Shown: one piece after another, positions 1 through 6,930 of the stretch
Numbering within the stretch: the first letter of the stretch is position 1
Layout of the letters: every line of letters starts with the position of its first letter
DNA from: an uncultured Roseburia sp.
GTDB taxonomy: Bacteria > Bacillota > Clostridia > Lachnospirales > Lachnospiraceae
DNA length: 64,000 nucleotides
NCBI GenBank assembly: GCA_945787015.1
Contig: CALZGM010000010.1
Span: 37,375 to 101,374, forward strand
Reading direction: 5' to 3'
The notes under the pieces: generated by a model
Told to the model about the DNA's origin: nothing
Database searches by the model: none
The model's input: only the letters and a program-made list of their open reading frames with translations
Translations under genes and position numbers: made by a program

Positions 1-165
1 AAGTACAATTGCCGAAATTCTTCCCGGTTCTTTTTCCAAAATTTCAATTGCCTGCTGTCCATTCTCAGCTTCTACAATTTCATAACTGTCTTCCAGTATT
101 TTTCTTAAATTCAGCCTGTTTACTTTTTCATCGTCTACGATCAATACTGTATTTTCTTTTTCCAT
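1..165 (-). CDS. Response regulator receiver domain, N-terminal fragment
   Basis: The window edge cuts this gene, leaving 55 codons from the ATG at 165. The visible peptide starts MEKENTVLIVDDEKVNRL and continues with an alpha/beta pattern typical of a CheY-like receiver. The acidic pair of the phosphate site (DD, residues 11-12) is present; the phosphoacceptor Asp would lie just beyond the edge. The output domain is unseen, so it could be a transcription factor, a cyclase or a single-domain regulator. The fold is clear; the function is unknown. Confidence 0.8.
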   Translation of the reverse strand, partial: MEKENTVLIVDDEKVNRLNLRKILEDSYEIVEAENGQQAIEILEKEPGRISAIVL

Positions 166-237
166 AGAATTTATCATCCCCTGTTGGAAACTGTCCTTTA
201 GTCCTAATTTTAATCATAGCAAAACTAACGTTTTTTT

Positions 238-1725
238 TCAATATTCAAACTGCATATATTCGATATATGTTTCTTCAAACTCTGCTTCTTTTGCAAGAAG
301 CATTTCCGTTGTTTTTGGGGGAATCTTCAATACTCTGCTTTCGCCATCTGCGTCCATAAGAAATTTATGAAGCCCTTTCAGTACGGTATTTCCCATTGGA
401 ATCACTTTTGCAGCTGCCAATTTTGAGAACAAGCCGATTTCTTCCGCTGAATGCAGGTCTATGGCTGCCCCAAACCCGCCTGACAGATATATGTTCTCCG
501 GCATTTTATTTTTATATAACAGTTCCATTCCGGCACGAATTGCCGCCTTACCCATTTGCAGTTCCCGAAGGTCCGATTGTGTGAGAATCAGCTTCTTTCT
601 CTCCTTTGCATCTAATCCTTCAAATTGAAATCCATATTCAAAATAAGCATCACAAAGTGTCCCGTTTTCATCAATGATTCCTGCTTTCAGCAACAATGCT
701 GCCAAATCAATGAGTCCGCTTCCGCAAAAACCTTCCGGCTGGGTTTCTCCAATTACATGGAGACTGGGTTTTAACGAATCTACGTGAGAAACTGCCCCTC
801 TTACTGCCGGCATTCCGCAGGAAATCGCTCCACCCTCAAATACCGGTCCCGCTGCTGTGGAAGCTACAAGGAAACCATTGGCATCTCCCAACACCATTTC
901 TCCATTTGTACCGATATCAATCAACATATGCGGGGTATCTTTCTTATCCATATCACAGGCATAAATTCCGGCTACAATATCAGCGCCTACAAACGCAGAA
1001 ATTCCCGGCAAAATAAGGACCTCCGCCTGCAGCCCGGATAGTGTTTCCGACAGTTCTAAAAACTTACCGAGTAATTCTTGGCTTTTACACTTATGCATCG
1101 CAAGACTCACCGGTGAAAAAGGTGCCCTTCCAAGTCCAATGCAGGAATAGCCCAACAGCAGATGGCACATTGTTGTGTTTCCTGCAATTGCAATCCTTTG
1201 AATTTTCGCTGCACCAATGCCTGTCTTATCAACAATTTGTTCCAAAAGATTGATCATGTCCTTTTGAATCATAATCTGCAAGTCATGTAATTTCCCATCA
1301 TTTGCCGCCTGAATTCTTGATATCACATCTGCCCCATAAGCTCGCTGATGATTGATTGACGTTACTGTTATTTGCACTGCTCCGGAGTCAAGACCAATCA
1401 GCTGCATTGCAAGTGTCGTGCTTCCAAGGTCAAATGCAATTCCGTAAGAAGCTTCTTCCTTTGTATCCCGATGACCGGAAACCGTCTTATCAAATACTTC
1501 TCCAATCACTTTAAACTCTGCATTTTCAGTCATTTTTGTCCTGCATGCCAGTCGAATTCCCTGTTCAATTTCTGCTTCCGTAAGCAGTTTCCTTTCAATC
1601 GCATCTGCCTTTGGCGCCTCTTTTTGAAACTGAACTTTGCATCGACCACAGCTCCCATTTCCATTACATGGAGCGTCTATAAATTCATGATTCTTCTGAT
1701 ACCACTCTAAAATTGTCTGTTCCAT
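238..1725 (-). CDS. Ferredoxin/ASKHA-domain protein (DUF4445, RACo-like)
   Basis: A 495-residue protein. Residues 1-70 hold a shortened 2Fe-2S ferredoxin-like segment with C20-x5-C26-x2-C29 and a fourth cysteine at C61. The remainder is an ASKHA-fold ATPase with phosphate-loop motifs such as FDLGSTT and DIGTNGE. In the RACo/RamA family such proteins use ATP to reactivate the corrinoid cofactor of methyltransferases by one-electron reduction. No corrinoid protein or methyltransferase gene lies nearby, so the partner is unknown and the precise role is inferred. The ATG at 1725 is preceded by AGGAAAAATT, a usable ribosome site. It is divergent from the exonuclease III gene. Confidence 0.8.
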   Translation of the reverse strand: MEQTILEWYQKNHEFIDAPCNGNGSCGRCKVQFQKEAPKADAIERKLLTEAEIEQGIRLACRTKMTENAEFKVIGEVFDKTVSGHRDTKEEASYGIAFDLGSTTLAMQLIGLDSGAVQITVTSINHQRAYGADVISRIQAANDGKLHDLQIMIQKDMINLLEQIVDKTGIGAAKIQRIAIAGNTTMCHLLLGYSCIGLGRAPFSPVSLAMHKCKSQELLGKFLELSETLSGLQAEVLILPGISAFVGADIVAGIYACDMDKKDTPHMLIDIGTNGEMVLGDANGFLVASTAAGPVFEGGAISCGMPAVRGAVSHVDSLKPSLHVIGETQPEGFCGSGLIDLAALLLKAGIIDENGTLCDAYFEYGFQFEGLDAKERKKLILTQSDLRELQMGKAAIRAGMELLYKNKMPENIYLSGGFGAAIDLHSAEEIGLFSKLAAAKVIPMGNTVLKGLHKFLMDADGESRVLKIPPKTTEMLLAKEAEFEETYIEYMQFEY

Positions 1726-1746
1726 AATTTTTCCTATATCTTCGAC

Positions 1747-1775
1747 TTGTTTCTTTTCTCGATTATCGCTATAAT
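1747..1775 (+). promoter_or_regulatory. Promoter of the exonuclease III gene
   Basis: TTGTTT at 1747-1752 and a perfect TATAAT at 1770-1775 are separated by 17 bp, about 50 bp before the exoA start. This is a good vegetative sigma-A match. Confidence 0.65.
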
Positions 1776-1822
1776 TTAAATAATATCAATTTATTTTTTT
1801 AGGTCAAGTAGAAAGGATTATT

Positions 1823-2578
1823 ATGAAATTTATTTCTTGGAATGTAAACGGATTACGCGCCTGCGTACAAAAAGGATTTTTAGATTTCTTTCGGGAGGCT
1901 GATGCAGATTTTTTCTGTATTCAGGAATCGAAGCTGCAGGAAGGACAGATTACTTTAGATTTGCCGGGATATTATCAGTACTGGAACTATGCCGAAAAGA
2001 AAGGATACTCCGGTACCGCTATTTTTACAAAGCATGAACCGCTTTCTGTAAACTACGGTATTGGAGTAGAGGAGCATGACCATGAAGGCCGTGTCATTAC
2101 GTTGGAATATCCGGACTTTTATATGATTACCTGTTACACACCTAATTCTCAGAATGAGCTGGCGAGACTTCCCTACCGTATGAAATGGGAAGATGATTTT
2201 CTGGCTTATATCAAAAGTTTGGATGCAAAAAAACCGGTGATTTTCTGTGGTGACTTAAATGTTGCTCATGAAGAAATCGATTTGAAAAATCCAAAAACCA
2301 ATCATCAAAATGCTGGCTTTACCGATGAAGAACGAGGAAAGATGACCGCTCTTCTGGCTTCCGGTTTTATTGACACCTTCCGCTATTTCTATCCGGATAT
2401 GGAAAATATCTATTCCTGGTGGTCCTACCGTTTCAAAGCCCGGGAAAAGAATACCGGTTGGCGTATTGACTACTTTATTACCTCTGCATCTTACAAGGAC
2501 AAACTGGTTGATGCCAAAATCCATACGGATATTTTCGGTTCCGATCACTGCCCGGTAGAATTGGTAACACGCGATTAA
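1823..2578 (+). CDS. exoA: Exodeoxyribonuclease III (AP endonuclease)
   Basis: This 251-residue protein is full length for the ExoIII/Xth branch of the endonuclease/exonuclease/phosphatase fold. It should incise DNA at abasic sites and remove 3' blocking groups in base excision repair in the cytoplasm. Visible catalytic motifs are WNVNGLRA (N7), QESK with metal ligand E35, [11 protein letters not shown] (mid-protein Asp/Asn pair) and the C-terminal SDHCPV histidine motif. The start has GAAAGGATTATT upstream. It is a single gene with its own promoter and ends at a hairpin shared with the convergent mscL gene. Confidence 0.95.
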   Translation: MKFISWNVNGLRACVQKGFLDFFREADADFFCIQESKLQEGQITLDLPGYYQYWNYAEKKGYSGTAIFTKHEPLSVNYGIGVEEHDHEGRVITLEYPDFYMITCYTPNSQNELARLPYRMKWEDDFLAYIKSLDAKKPVIFCGDLNVAHEEIDLKNPKTNHQNAGFTDEERGKMTALLASGFIDTFRYFYPDMENIYSWWSYRFKAREKNTGWRIDYFITSASYKDKLVDAKIHTDIFGSDHCPVELVTRD

Positions 2579-2612
2579 AGGTTTGGAAACGTTCGCTGTT
2601 GGGCACACTTAC

Positions 2613-2650
2613 AAAAAATCCTGTCCACTTACTTGTGAACAGGATTTTTT
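2613..2650. terminator. Bidirectional terminator between exoA and mscL
   Basis: Perfect 12-bp arms (AAAAAATCCTGT at 2613-2624 and ACAGGATTTTTT at 2639-2650) flank a 14-nt loop. The hairpin carries a T-run on either strand, so it can end both convergent genes. Confidence 0.85.
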
Positions 2651-2659
2651 AACGAATGC

Positions 2660-3097
2660 TTATTCTTCAATCATTGATGTACAATGCGGACAACGCGTTG
2701 CATCAATCGCTATGGTGCTCTTACAATATGGGCAAGTCTTTGTCGTAGGAGCAGCTGCCGGTTCCTCCGGTTTTTTCGACAAGCGGTCATTTAATGCATT
2801 GATTCCCTTAACCAGCATAAAAATGACAAATGCTGTAATTAAAAAGTTCAAAACTGCTGTAATAAAATTACCATATGCCAAAACCGGTGCATTCTCACCG
2901 CTTCCCAGTTTTACAGCAAGATTTGAAAAATCAATTCCGCCAAAAATTCCTAAAATCGGTGTAAGAATGTCCTGATTTAAAGATGTCACAATCGCAGTAA
3001 ACGCGCCGCCGACAATCACACCGACAGCCATGTCCATAACGTTTCCGCGCATGATAAACTTTTTAAATTCTTCTACTAAGCCACTCTTTTTTTCCAT
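2660..3097 (-). CDS. mscL: Large-conductance mechanosensitive channel MscL with C-terminal zinc ribbon
   Basis: A 145-residue inner-membrane channel that releases solutes when membrane tension rises. The N-terminal helix (EEFKKFIMRGNVMDMAVG) and first membrane segment (about residues 20-45) match MscL closely. The second membrane segment is near residues 75-100. After the short cytoplasmic helix comes a Pro/Ala linker and then CPYC...CPHC (C122, C125, C136, C139), a zinc-ribbon-like module absent from classical MscL. The start is preceded by AAAGGAGAG. It sits directly downstream of the short-chain dehydrogenase on the same strand, with 54 nt between them. Confidence 0.93.
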   Translation of the reverse strand: MEKKSGLVEEFKKFIMRGNVMDMAVGVIVGGAFTAIVTSLNQDILTPILGIFGGIDFSNLAVKLGSGENAPVLAYGNFITAVLNFLITAFVIFMLVKGINALNDRLSKKPEEPAAAPTTKTCPYCKSTIAIDATRCPHCTSMIEE

Positions 3098-3151
3098 ACT
3101 ACTCTCCTTTGTACAAAGTCTTTATGTAATTCCCGGCACCATTACTATTTT

Positions 3152-3955
3152 TTACCATGTACGAGAATTCATTTCTCTAAACTGTGCAACGGTAGGAACA
3201 TGAGAATTCATTCCTCCATCTACGTTGATAATCTGTCCGCTTACATATGCACTTTCGTCTGATGCAAAGTAAACGCACATATGTCCGATGTCTTCCGGAC
3301 ATCCATAACGGTTCACCATGATATTGCTTAAGAAGATGTCTTTTAAAACCTGTGGTACATGTGCTTCATTCTCCGGTGTTACAATTAAGCCCGGACGAAC
3401 ACAGTTACAACGAATGTTCTTTTTTCCATACTGAAGTGCTGTTGACTTTGTCAGCATATCAACGCCGGCTTTCGCGCAGGCATAAGCGGTCGAGCTAAGG
3501 TCTCCTCCGCAGGAAGCCATAGAACCGATATTGATGATAGAACCACCATTTTCATTTTTCTCCAAATATGGAAGTACGGTCTTTGTAGTAAAGAATGTAC
3601 CACGCATGTCGCTTTGGAAAATAGCATCCCACATTTCAACTGTTAATTCATCGACACGTCCGTCCTTTAATGCCACGTTTGCTGCATTATTTACCAGAAC
3701 ATCAATCTTACCATATTTTTCAGCTGTATCAGCAAAAAGCTTTTCGATGCTTTCTGTACTTGTAATATCCATAAAATGGAAGGAAGCTTCTCCGCCCTCT
3801 GCTTTAATGCGGTCTACAACAGCCTGGCCTTTCTCTTCTCTTCTTCCGCAAACAACTACTTTTGCACCTTCAGCTGCAAAAAGTCTTGCAATCCCAATAC
3901 CAATTCCACTGGTTGAGCCGGTAACAATTGCTACCTTGTCTTTTAATCTGTTCAT
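3152..3955 (-). CDS. Short-chain dehydrogenase/reductase (SDR)
   Basis: A 267-residue classical SDR, a cytosolic NAD(P)-dependent alcohol/ketone oxidoreductase. It shows the cofactor motif TGSTSGIG (residues 12-19), an NNAA motif, the catalytic Ser region (NIGSMAS) and the YxxxK pair (YACAK), then the usual VDGG near the C terminus. The tail (to NSRTW) is longer than the minimal fold. The substrate cannot be assigned from sequence alone; sugar alcohols, hydroxysteroids and acyl intermediates are all possible. The ATG is preceded by AAGGAGGATTT, an excellent ribosome site. Confidence 0.85.
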   Translation of the reverse strand: MNRLKDKVAIVTGSTSGIGIGIARLFAAEGAKVVVCGRREEKGQAVVDRIKAEGGEASFHFMDITSTESIEKLFADTAEKYGKIDVLVNNAANVALKDGRVDELTVEMWDAIFQSDMRGTFFTTKTVLPYLEKNENGGSIINIGSMASCGGDLSSTAYACAKAGVDMLTKSTALQYGKKNIRCNCVRPGLIVTPENEAHVPQVLKDIFLSNIMVNRYGCPEDIGHMCVYFASDESAYVSGQIINVDGGMNSHVPTVAQFREMNSRTW

Positions 3956-4046
3956 TATAAAAATCCTCCTTGAATATACATTGTGAGCCCTCGCTTGCCC
4001 TGTTTTCTATTTTATCTTAAATCGCATTATATTACAACCAAAAATA

Positions 4047-4090
4047 TAAAAAAGCCGTACACATTTTCCGGTATTGGAATCTGTGTACGG
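4047..4090 (-). terminator. Terminator of the Na/Pi symporter gene
   Basis: CCGTACACA (4055-4063) pairs with TGTGTACGG (4082-4090). On the minus strand a GGCTTTTTT run follows. It begins 7 nt after the symporter stop codon. Confidence 0.85.
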
Positions 4091-4096
4091 TCTGTT

Positions 4097-5893
4097 TTAC
4101 TGATTATTTTCGAGTGGTACTAAGTACTGTACTCTTCTGTTTTCTTTTTCTGCAAGGTATGATTTATCGCCGGACGCATGTAGTTCTGCAAGATAAAGAT
4201 GATGATTCTTCAGAATTTCTTCGTTTTTCTTGCCGAGAATCAGCATTGCAATACTCGAACACTGGTCTGCTGTACGCTCAAAATACGTAAGTGCATCCAT
4301 GAACACCAATCCTGCATTAATGTTGCAGATTCCCTTGCAAAGTCGTTCCGTATGACGGTTCTTTAATAAGAGCACCATGTCATCGATGACTTCCTCTAAA
4401 GGTTCAATCCGGCAGGTAATGTAATCATTATCCTTTTCCAATGCTTCAACGGTAAGTCTTAGGATTTCCTGTACCGCATCTACTAACACATCTAGCTCCT
4501 GCTGCGCACTTTCCGAAAAGCTAAGGGAGGATTCACTCATCTTCTTTGCCATCTCGTCAAAGTTAATCGCGTAATCCCCGATTCGCTCAATGTCATGGAT
4601 ACACTGCATCAGCAAATTACGCTGACGGTTTTCATTCTCGGATTCCATATTATTGGATAACTCAATCAGATAATTGTCTGCATTATCCGCAAACTGGTCT
4701 AAGCGTTCTTCTGCCGCATATATTTTTCCGGCACGCCCTTCATCATAACCTTTAAGCTGACGAATACTGTATTCCATATTCTTCTTTGCAGTCAATGCCA
4801 TAGAAACAGCTGCCTTTGTTGTCTCACCAAGTGCAACTGCCGGTACTGTCATTAACTTTTTATCCAAAGCTGCAATTTCAGGATAAACAAATTCTTCCTC
4901 TTCATCATCTTTTACAATGGCACATGCGATTTTTACCAAAGCTCCGGTAAACGGAAGAAGTACTAAAGCGGTTACCAGATTAAAAATTGTCTGGAAGTTT
5001 GCGATACCGCCACTGTCCACAATACTTTCCCATAAATCATGGAAACCACCGAAATGACGGATTAAGGACATACCTATCATAAATAAAATCGTACCGATGG
5101 TATTAAATACAATGTGTACAATACCGGTTCGTTTTGCATCCTTGGAAGAACCGATAGAACAAACCATAGCCGTAGTCACACAGGTACCCAGATTAATACC
5201 CATAACAATTGGATATACCAATTCGAAGGTCATGACGCCTGTAGAAGACATTGCCTGTAAAATTCCTACCATGGCAGAAGAGCTCTGAACAATGACAGTA
5301 AGCACCAGACCTGTTACAATTCCAAGCAGCGGCATATCACTAAAATATCCTAAAATGTCTATAAAAGCCTGTGAACCGGATAACGGTTCTACTGCATCTG
5401 TCATGGATAACAGACCCGTAAAAAGCACACCAAATCCAAGTGCTATCATACCTACATTTTTGCTCTTTTCCTTCTTAACAAACATAACCAGGATAATACC
5501 GATAATCAATGCAAGCGGTGCAAGGGTATCCGGCTTAAAGAAGGTCAAAATAGAGCCGCCGGAAGAATCAATATCCATAAGGCGGATAATCTGAGCCGTC
5601 ACGGTTGTACCGATATTCGCTCCCAAAACAATACTGACTGCCTGCCTCAGATTTAAAATACCTGCTCCAATCAAACCTACAGTTAAGACAATCGTCGCAG
5701 TTGAGCTCTGGATGACTGCTGTTACAATTGCACCGGTAAGCATACCCAAAAGTACATTATGGGTCAATTTGCCAAGTGCATTTTTAAGCGCAGCACCGGA
5801 GCCCTGCTTTAATCCATCGCCCATGATTTCCATTCCGTATAGGAACATCGCCAAACCACCAAGCAATTTTATAATCATTAAAATAGCTTCCAT
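4097..5893 (-). CDS. Na/phosphate cotransporter family protein with PhoU-like tail
   Basis: A 598-residue membrane protein of the NptA/YjbB-type Na+/Pi symporter family. The two inverted transport repeats show the signature QSS motifs (VIQSSTAT near residue 62; VIVQSSSAM near 205), each followed by a GANIGTT/GINLGTC segment. About eight membrane helices precede a cytoplasmic helical region from roughly residue 350 that resembles PhoU and probably regulates transport. It is the only gene in its transcription unit. A TTGCAA-17-TATCAT promoter and three upstream TTTACA/C hexamers at 11-bp intervals suggest control by a PhoP-type response regulator. Phosphate uptake is the likely role; phosphate export is also known in this family. 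Confidence 0.9.
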   Translation of the reverse strand: MEAILMIIKLLGGLAMFLYGMEIMGDGLKQGSGAALKNALGKLTHNVLLGMLTGAIVTAVIQSSTATIVLTVGLIGAGILNLRQAVSIVLGANIGTTVTAQIIRLMDIDSSGGSILTFFKPDTLAPLALIIGIILVMFVKKEKSKNVGMIALGFGVLFTGLLSMTDAVEPLSGSQAFIDILGYFSDMPLLGIVTGLVLTVIVQSSSAMVGILQAMSSTGVMTFELVYPIVMGINLGTCVTTAMVCSIGSSKDAKRTGIVHIVFNTIGTILFMIGMSLIRHFGGFHDLWESIVDSGGIANFQTIFNLVTALVLLPFTGALVKIACAIVKDDEEEEFVYPEIAALDKKLMTVPAVALGETTKAAVSMALTAKKNMEYSIRQLKGYDEGRAGKIYAAEERLDQFADNADNYLIELSNNMESENENRQRNLLMQCIHDIERIGDYAINFDEMAKKMSESSLSFSESAQQELDVLVDAVQEILRLTVEALEKDNDYITCRIEPLEEVIDDMVLLLKNRHTERLCKGICNINAGLVFMDALTYFERTADQCSSIAMLILGKKNEEILKNHHLYLAELHASGDKSYLAEKENRRVQYLVPLENNQ

Positions 5894-5934
5894 TCAATTT
5901 CTCCTTTGTATATGCAATTATGCCCACTATTTCA

Positions 5935-5963
5935 ATGATACATTAGAAAATAGTCTCTTGCAA
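5935..5963 (-). promoter_or_regulatory. Promoter of the Na/Pi symporter gene
   Basis: On the minus strand TTGCAA (5963-5958) and TATCAT (5940-5935) are separated by 17 bp, about 40 bp from the start codon. Confidence 0.65.
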
Positions 5964-5969
5964 GAATTT

Positions 5970-5997
5970 TGTAAAATTTCGGTAAAAAGTATGTAAA
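5970..5997 (-). promoter_or_regulatory. Candidate Pho box upstream of the Na/Pi symporter
   Basis: On the minus strand the hexamers TTTACA (5997-5992), TTTACC (5986-5981) and TTTACA (5975-5970) repeat with exactly 11-bp periodicity. They end 6 bp before the -35 box. TT(A/T/C)ACA repeats on one face of the helix are the known binding pattern of PhoP-type regulators in Firmicutes. The regulator itself is not in this window. Confidence 0.6.
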
Positions 5998-6030
5998 ATT
6001 ATTAATATGACGCTATTTTCGGTCAAAATG

Positions 6031-6060
6031 CTAAAAGGAGGTACCATCCTGATACCTCCC
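6031..6060 (-). terminator. Possible weak terminator of deoD
   Basis: GGAGGTA (6037-6043) and TACCTCC (6053-6059) form a 7-bp stem just after the deoD stop. On the minus strand only a short TTTTAG follows, so termination may be partial. Confidence 0.5.
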
Positions 6061-6068
6061 ACTTACAA

Positions 6069-6779
6069 TTACGCTAATTCCAATGCAATTTCCATCATCT
6101 TACCGAAACCAACCTGACGCTCGTCTGAGCTTAATTCTTCTCCGGTATAGAGATGGTCTGAAATAGATAATAAACAAAGTGCTTTCTTACCTGCCTTTGC
6201 AGCATTCATATATAATGCTGCCGCTTCCATTTCTACGCAAAGCACACCCATTTCTTTCCATTTATCATTTGCAGTAGCGTCTGCATTATAAAATGGGTCA
6301 GAAGACAGAATATTACCGACAACGACTCTGGTTCCCTGCTCTTTTGCAATGTCAATTGCTCTCTGCATCAATTCATAATCGGCAATTGGTGCAAAAGTTC
6401 CCGGCAGTCCATACTGTGCTGCATAATTAGAATTCGTGCATGCACCCATTCCGATAACGACATCCTTTAACTGTAATTTGTCGCTGAAACCACCTGCCGA
6501 ACCAATACGGATAATACTCTCTACTCCATAGAAGTTAAATAACTCATAGGAATAGATACCGATAGATGGCATTCCCATGCCACCACCCATAACTGAAATT
6601 TCTTTTCCTTTATAAGTACCTGTAAACCCGAGCATGTTACGAACAGATGTTACAAGTCTTGGATTCTCTAAATAGGTCTCTGCAATATATTTTGCACGGA
6701 GTGGATCACCCGGCATTAAAACGGTCTTAGCAAAATCTCCTTCTTTTGCCCCAATATGTGGTGTTGGTACATTACTCAT
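6069..6779 (-). CDS. deoD: Purine-nucleoside phosphorylase, DeoD type
   Basis: A 236-residue protein, the standard length for the hexameric trimer-of-dimers family. It splits purine (deoxy)nucleosides with phosphate to give base plus (deoxy)ribose-1-phosphate in purine salvage. Family motifs are PTPHIGA at the N terminus, MPGDPLRAKYIA (phosphate site), MGGGMGMPSIGIYSYEL, RIGSAGG, the substrate-binding VEMEAAAL and the catalytic Asp in SISDHL. A good AAAGGAGATTG ribosome site precedes the ATG. It is monocistronic, between the ppdK terminator and its own weak hairpin. No pentose mutase or deoxyribose aldolase gene is adjacent. Confidence 0.95.
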   Translation of the reverse strand: MSNVPTPHIGAKEGDFAKTVLMPGDPLRAKYIAETYLENPRLVTSVRNMLGFTGTYKGKEISVMGGGMGMPSIGIYSYELFNFYGVESIIRIGSAGGFSDKLQLKDVVIGMGACTNSNYAAQYGLPGTFAPIADYELMQRAIDIAKEQGTRVVVGNILSSDPFYNADATANDKWKEMGVLCVEMEAAALYMNAAKAGKKALCLLSISDHLYTGEELSSDERQVGFGKMMEIALELA

Positions 6780-6821
6780 AATACAATCTCCTTTCGCCGC
6801 AGCTACTTTTTCTTGTACTCT

Positions 6822-6849
6822 ATTTTACCCTATCTTTTAACTTTTGAAA
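6822..6849 (-). promoter_or_regulatory. Possible deoD promoter
   Basis: On the minus strand TTTCAA (6849-6844) lies 16 bp before TAAAAT (6827-6822), about 45 bp upstream of the start. The -35 match is modest. Confidence 0.4.
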
Positions 6850-6871
6850 AGGAATATAGTCTTAATTTTCT

Positions 6872-6906
6872 CATTAAAAATCAGCCCCATGCACGCATGG
6901 GGCTGA
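6872..6906 (-). terminator. Terminator of ppdK
   Basis: TCAGCCCCATGC (6881-6892) and GCATGGGGCTGA (6895-6906) form a 12-bp GC-rich stem with a very short loop. On the minus strand a T-rich run follows. Confidence 0.85.
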
Positions 6907-6930
6907 CCAAAAATTTAAATCTTACGATTT

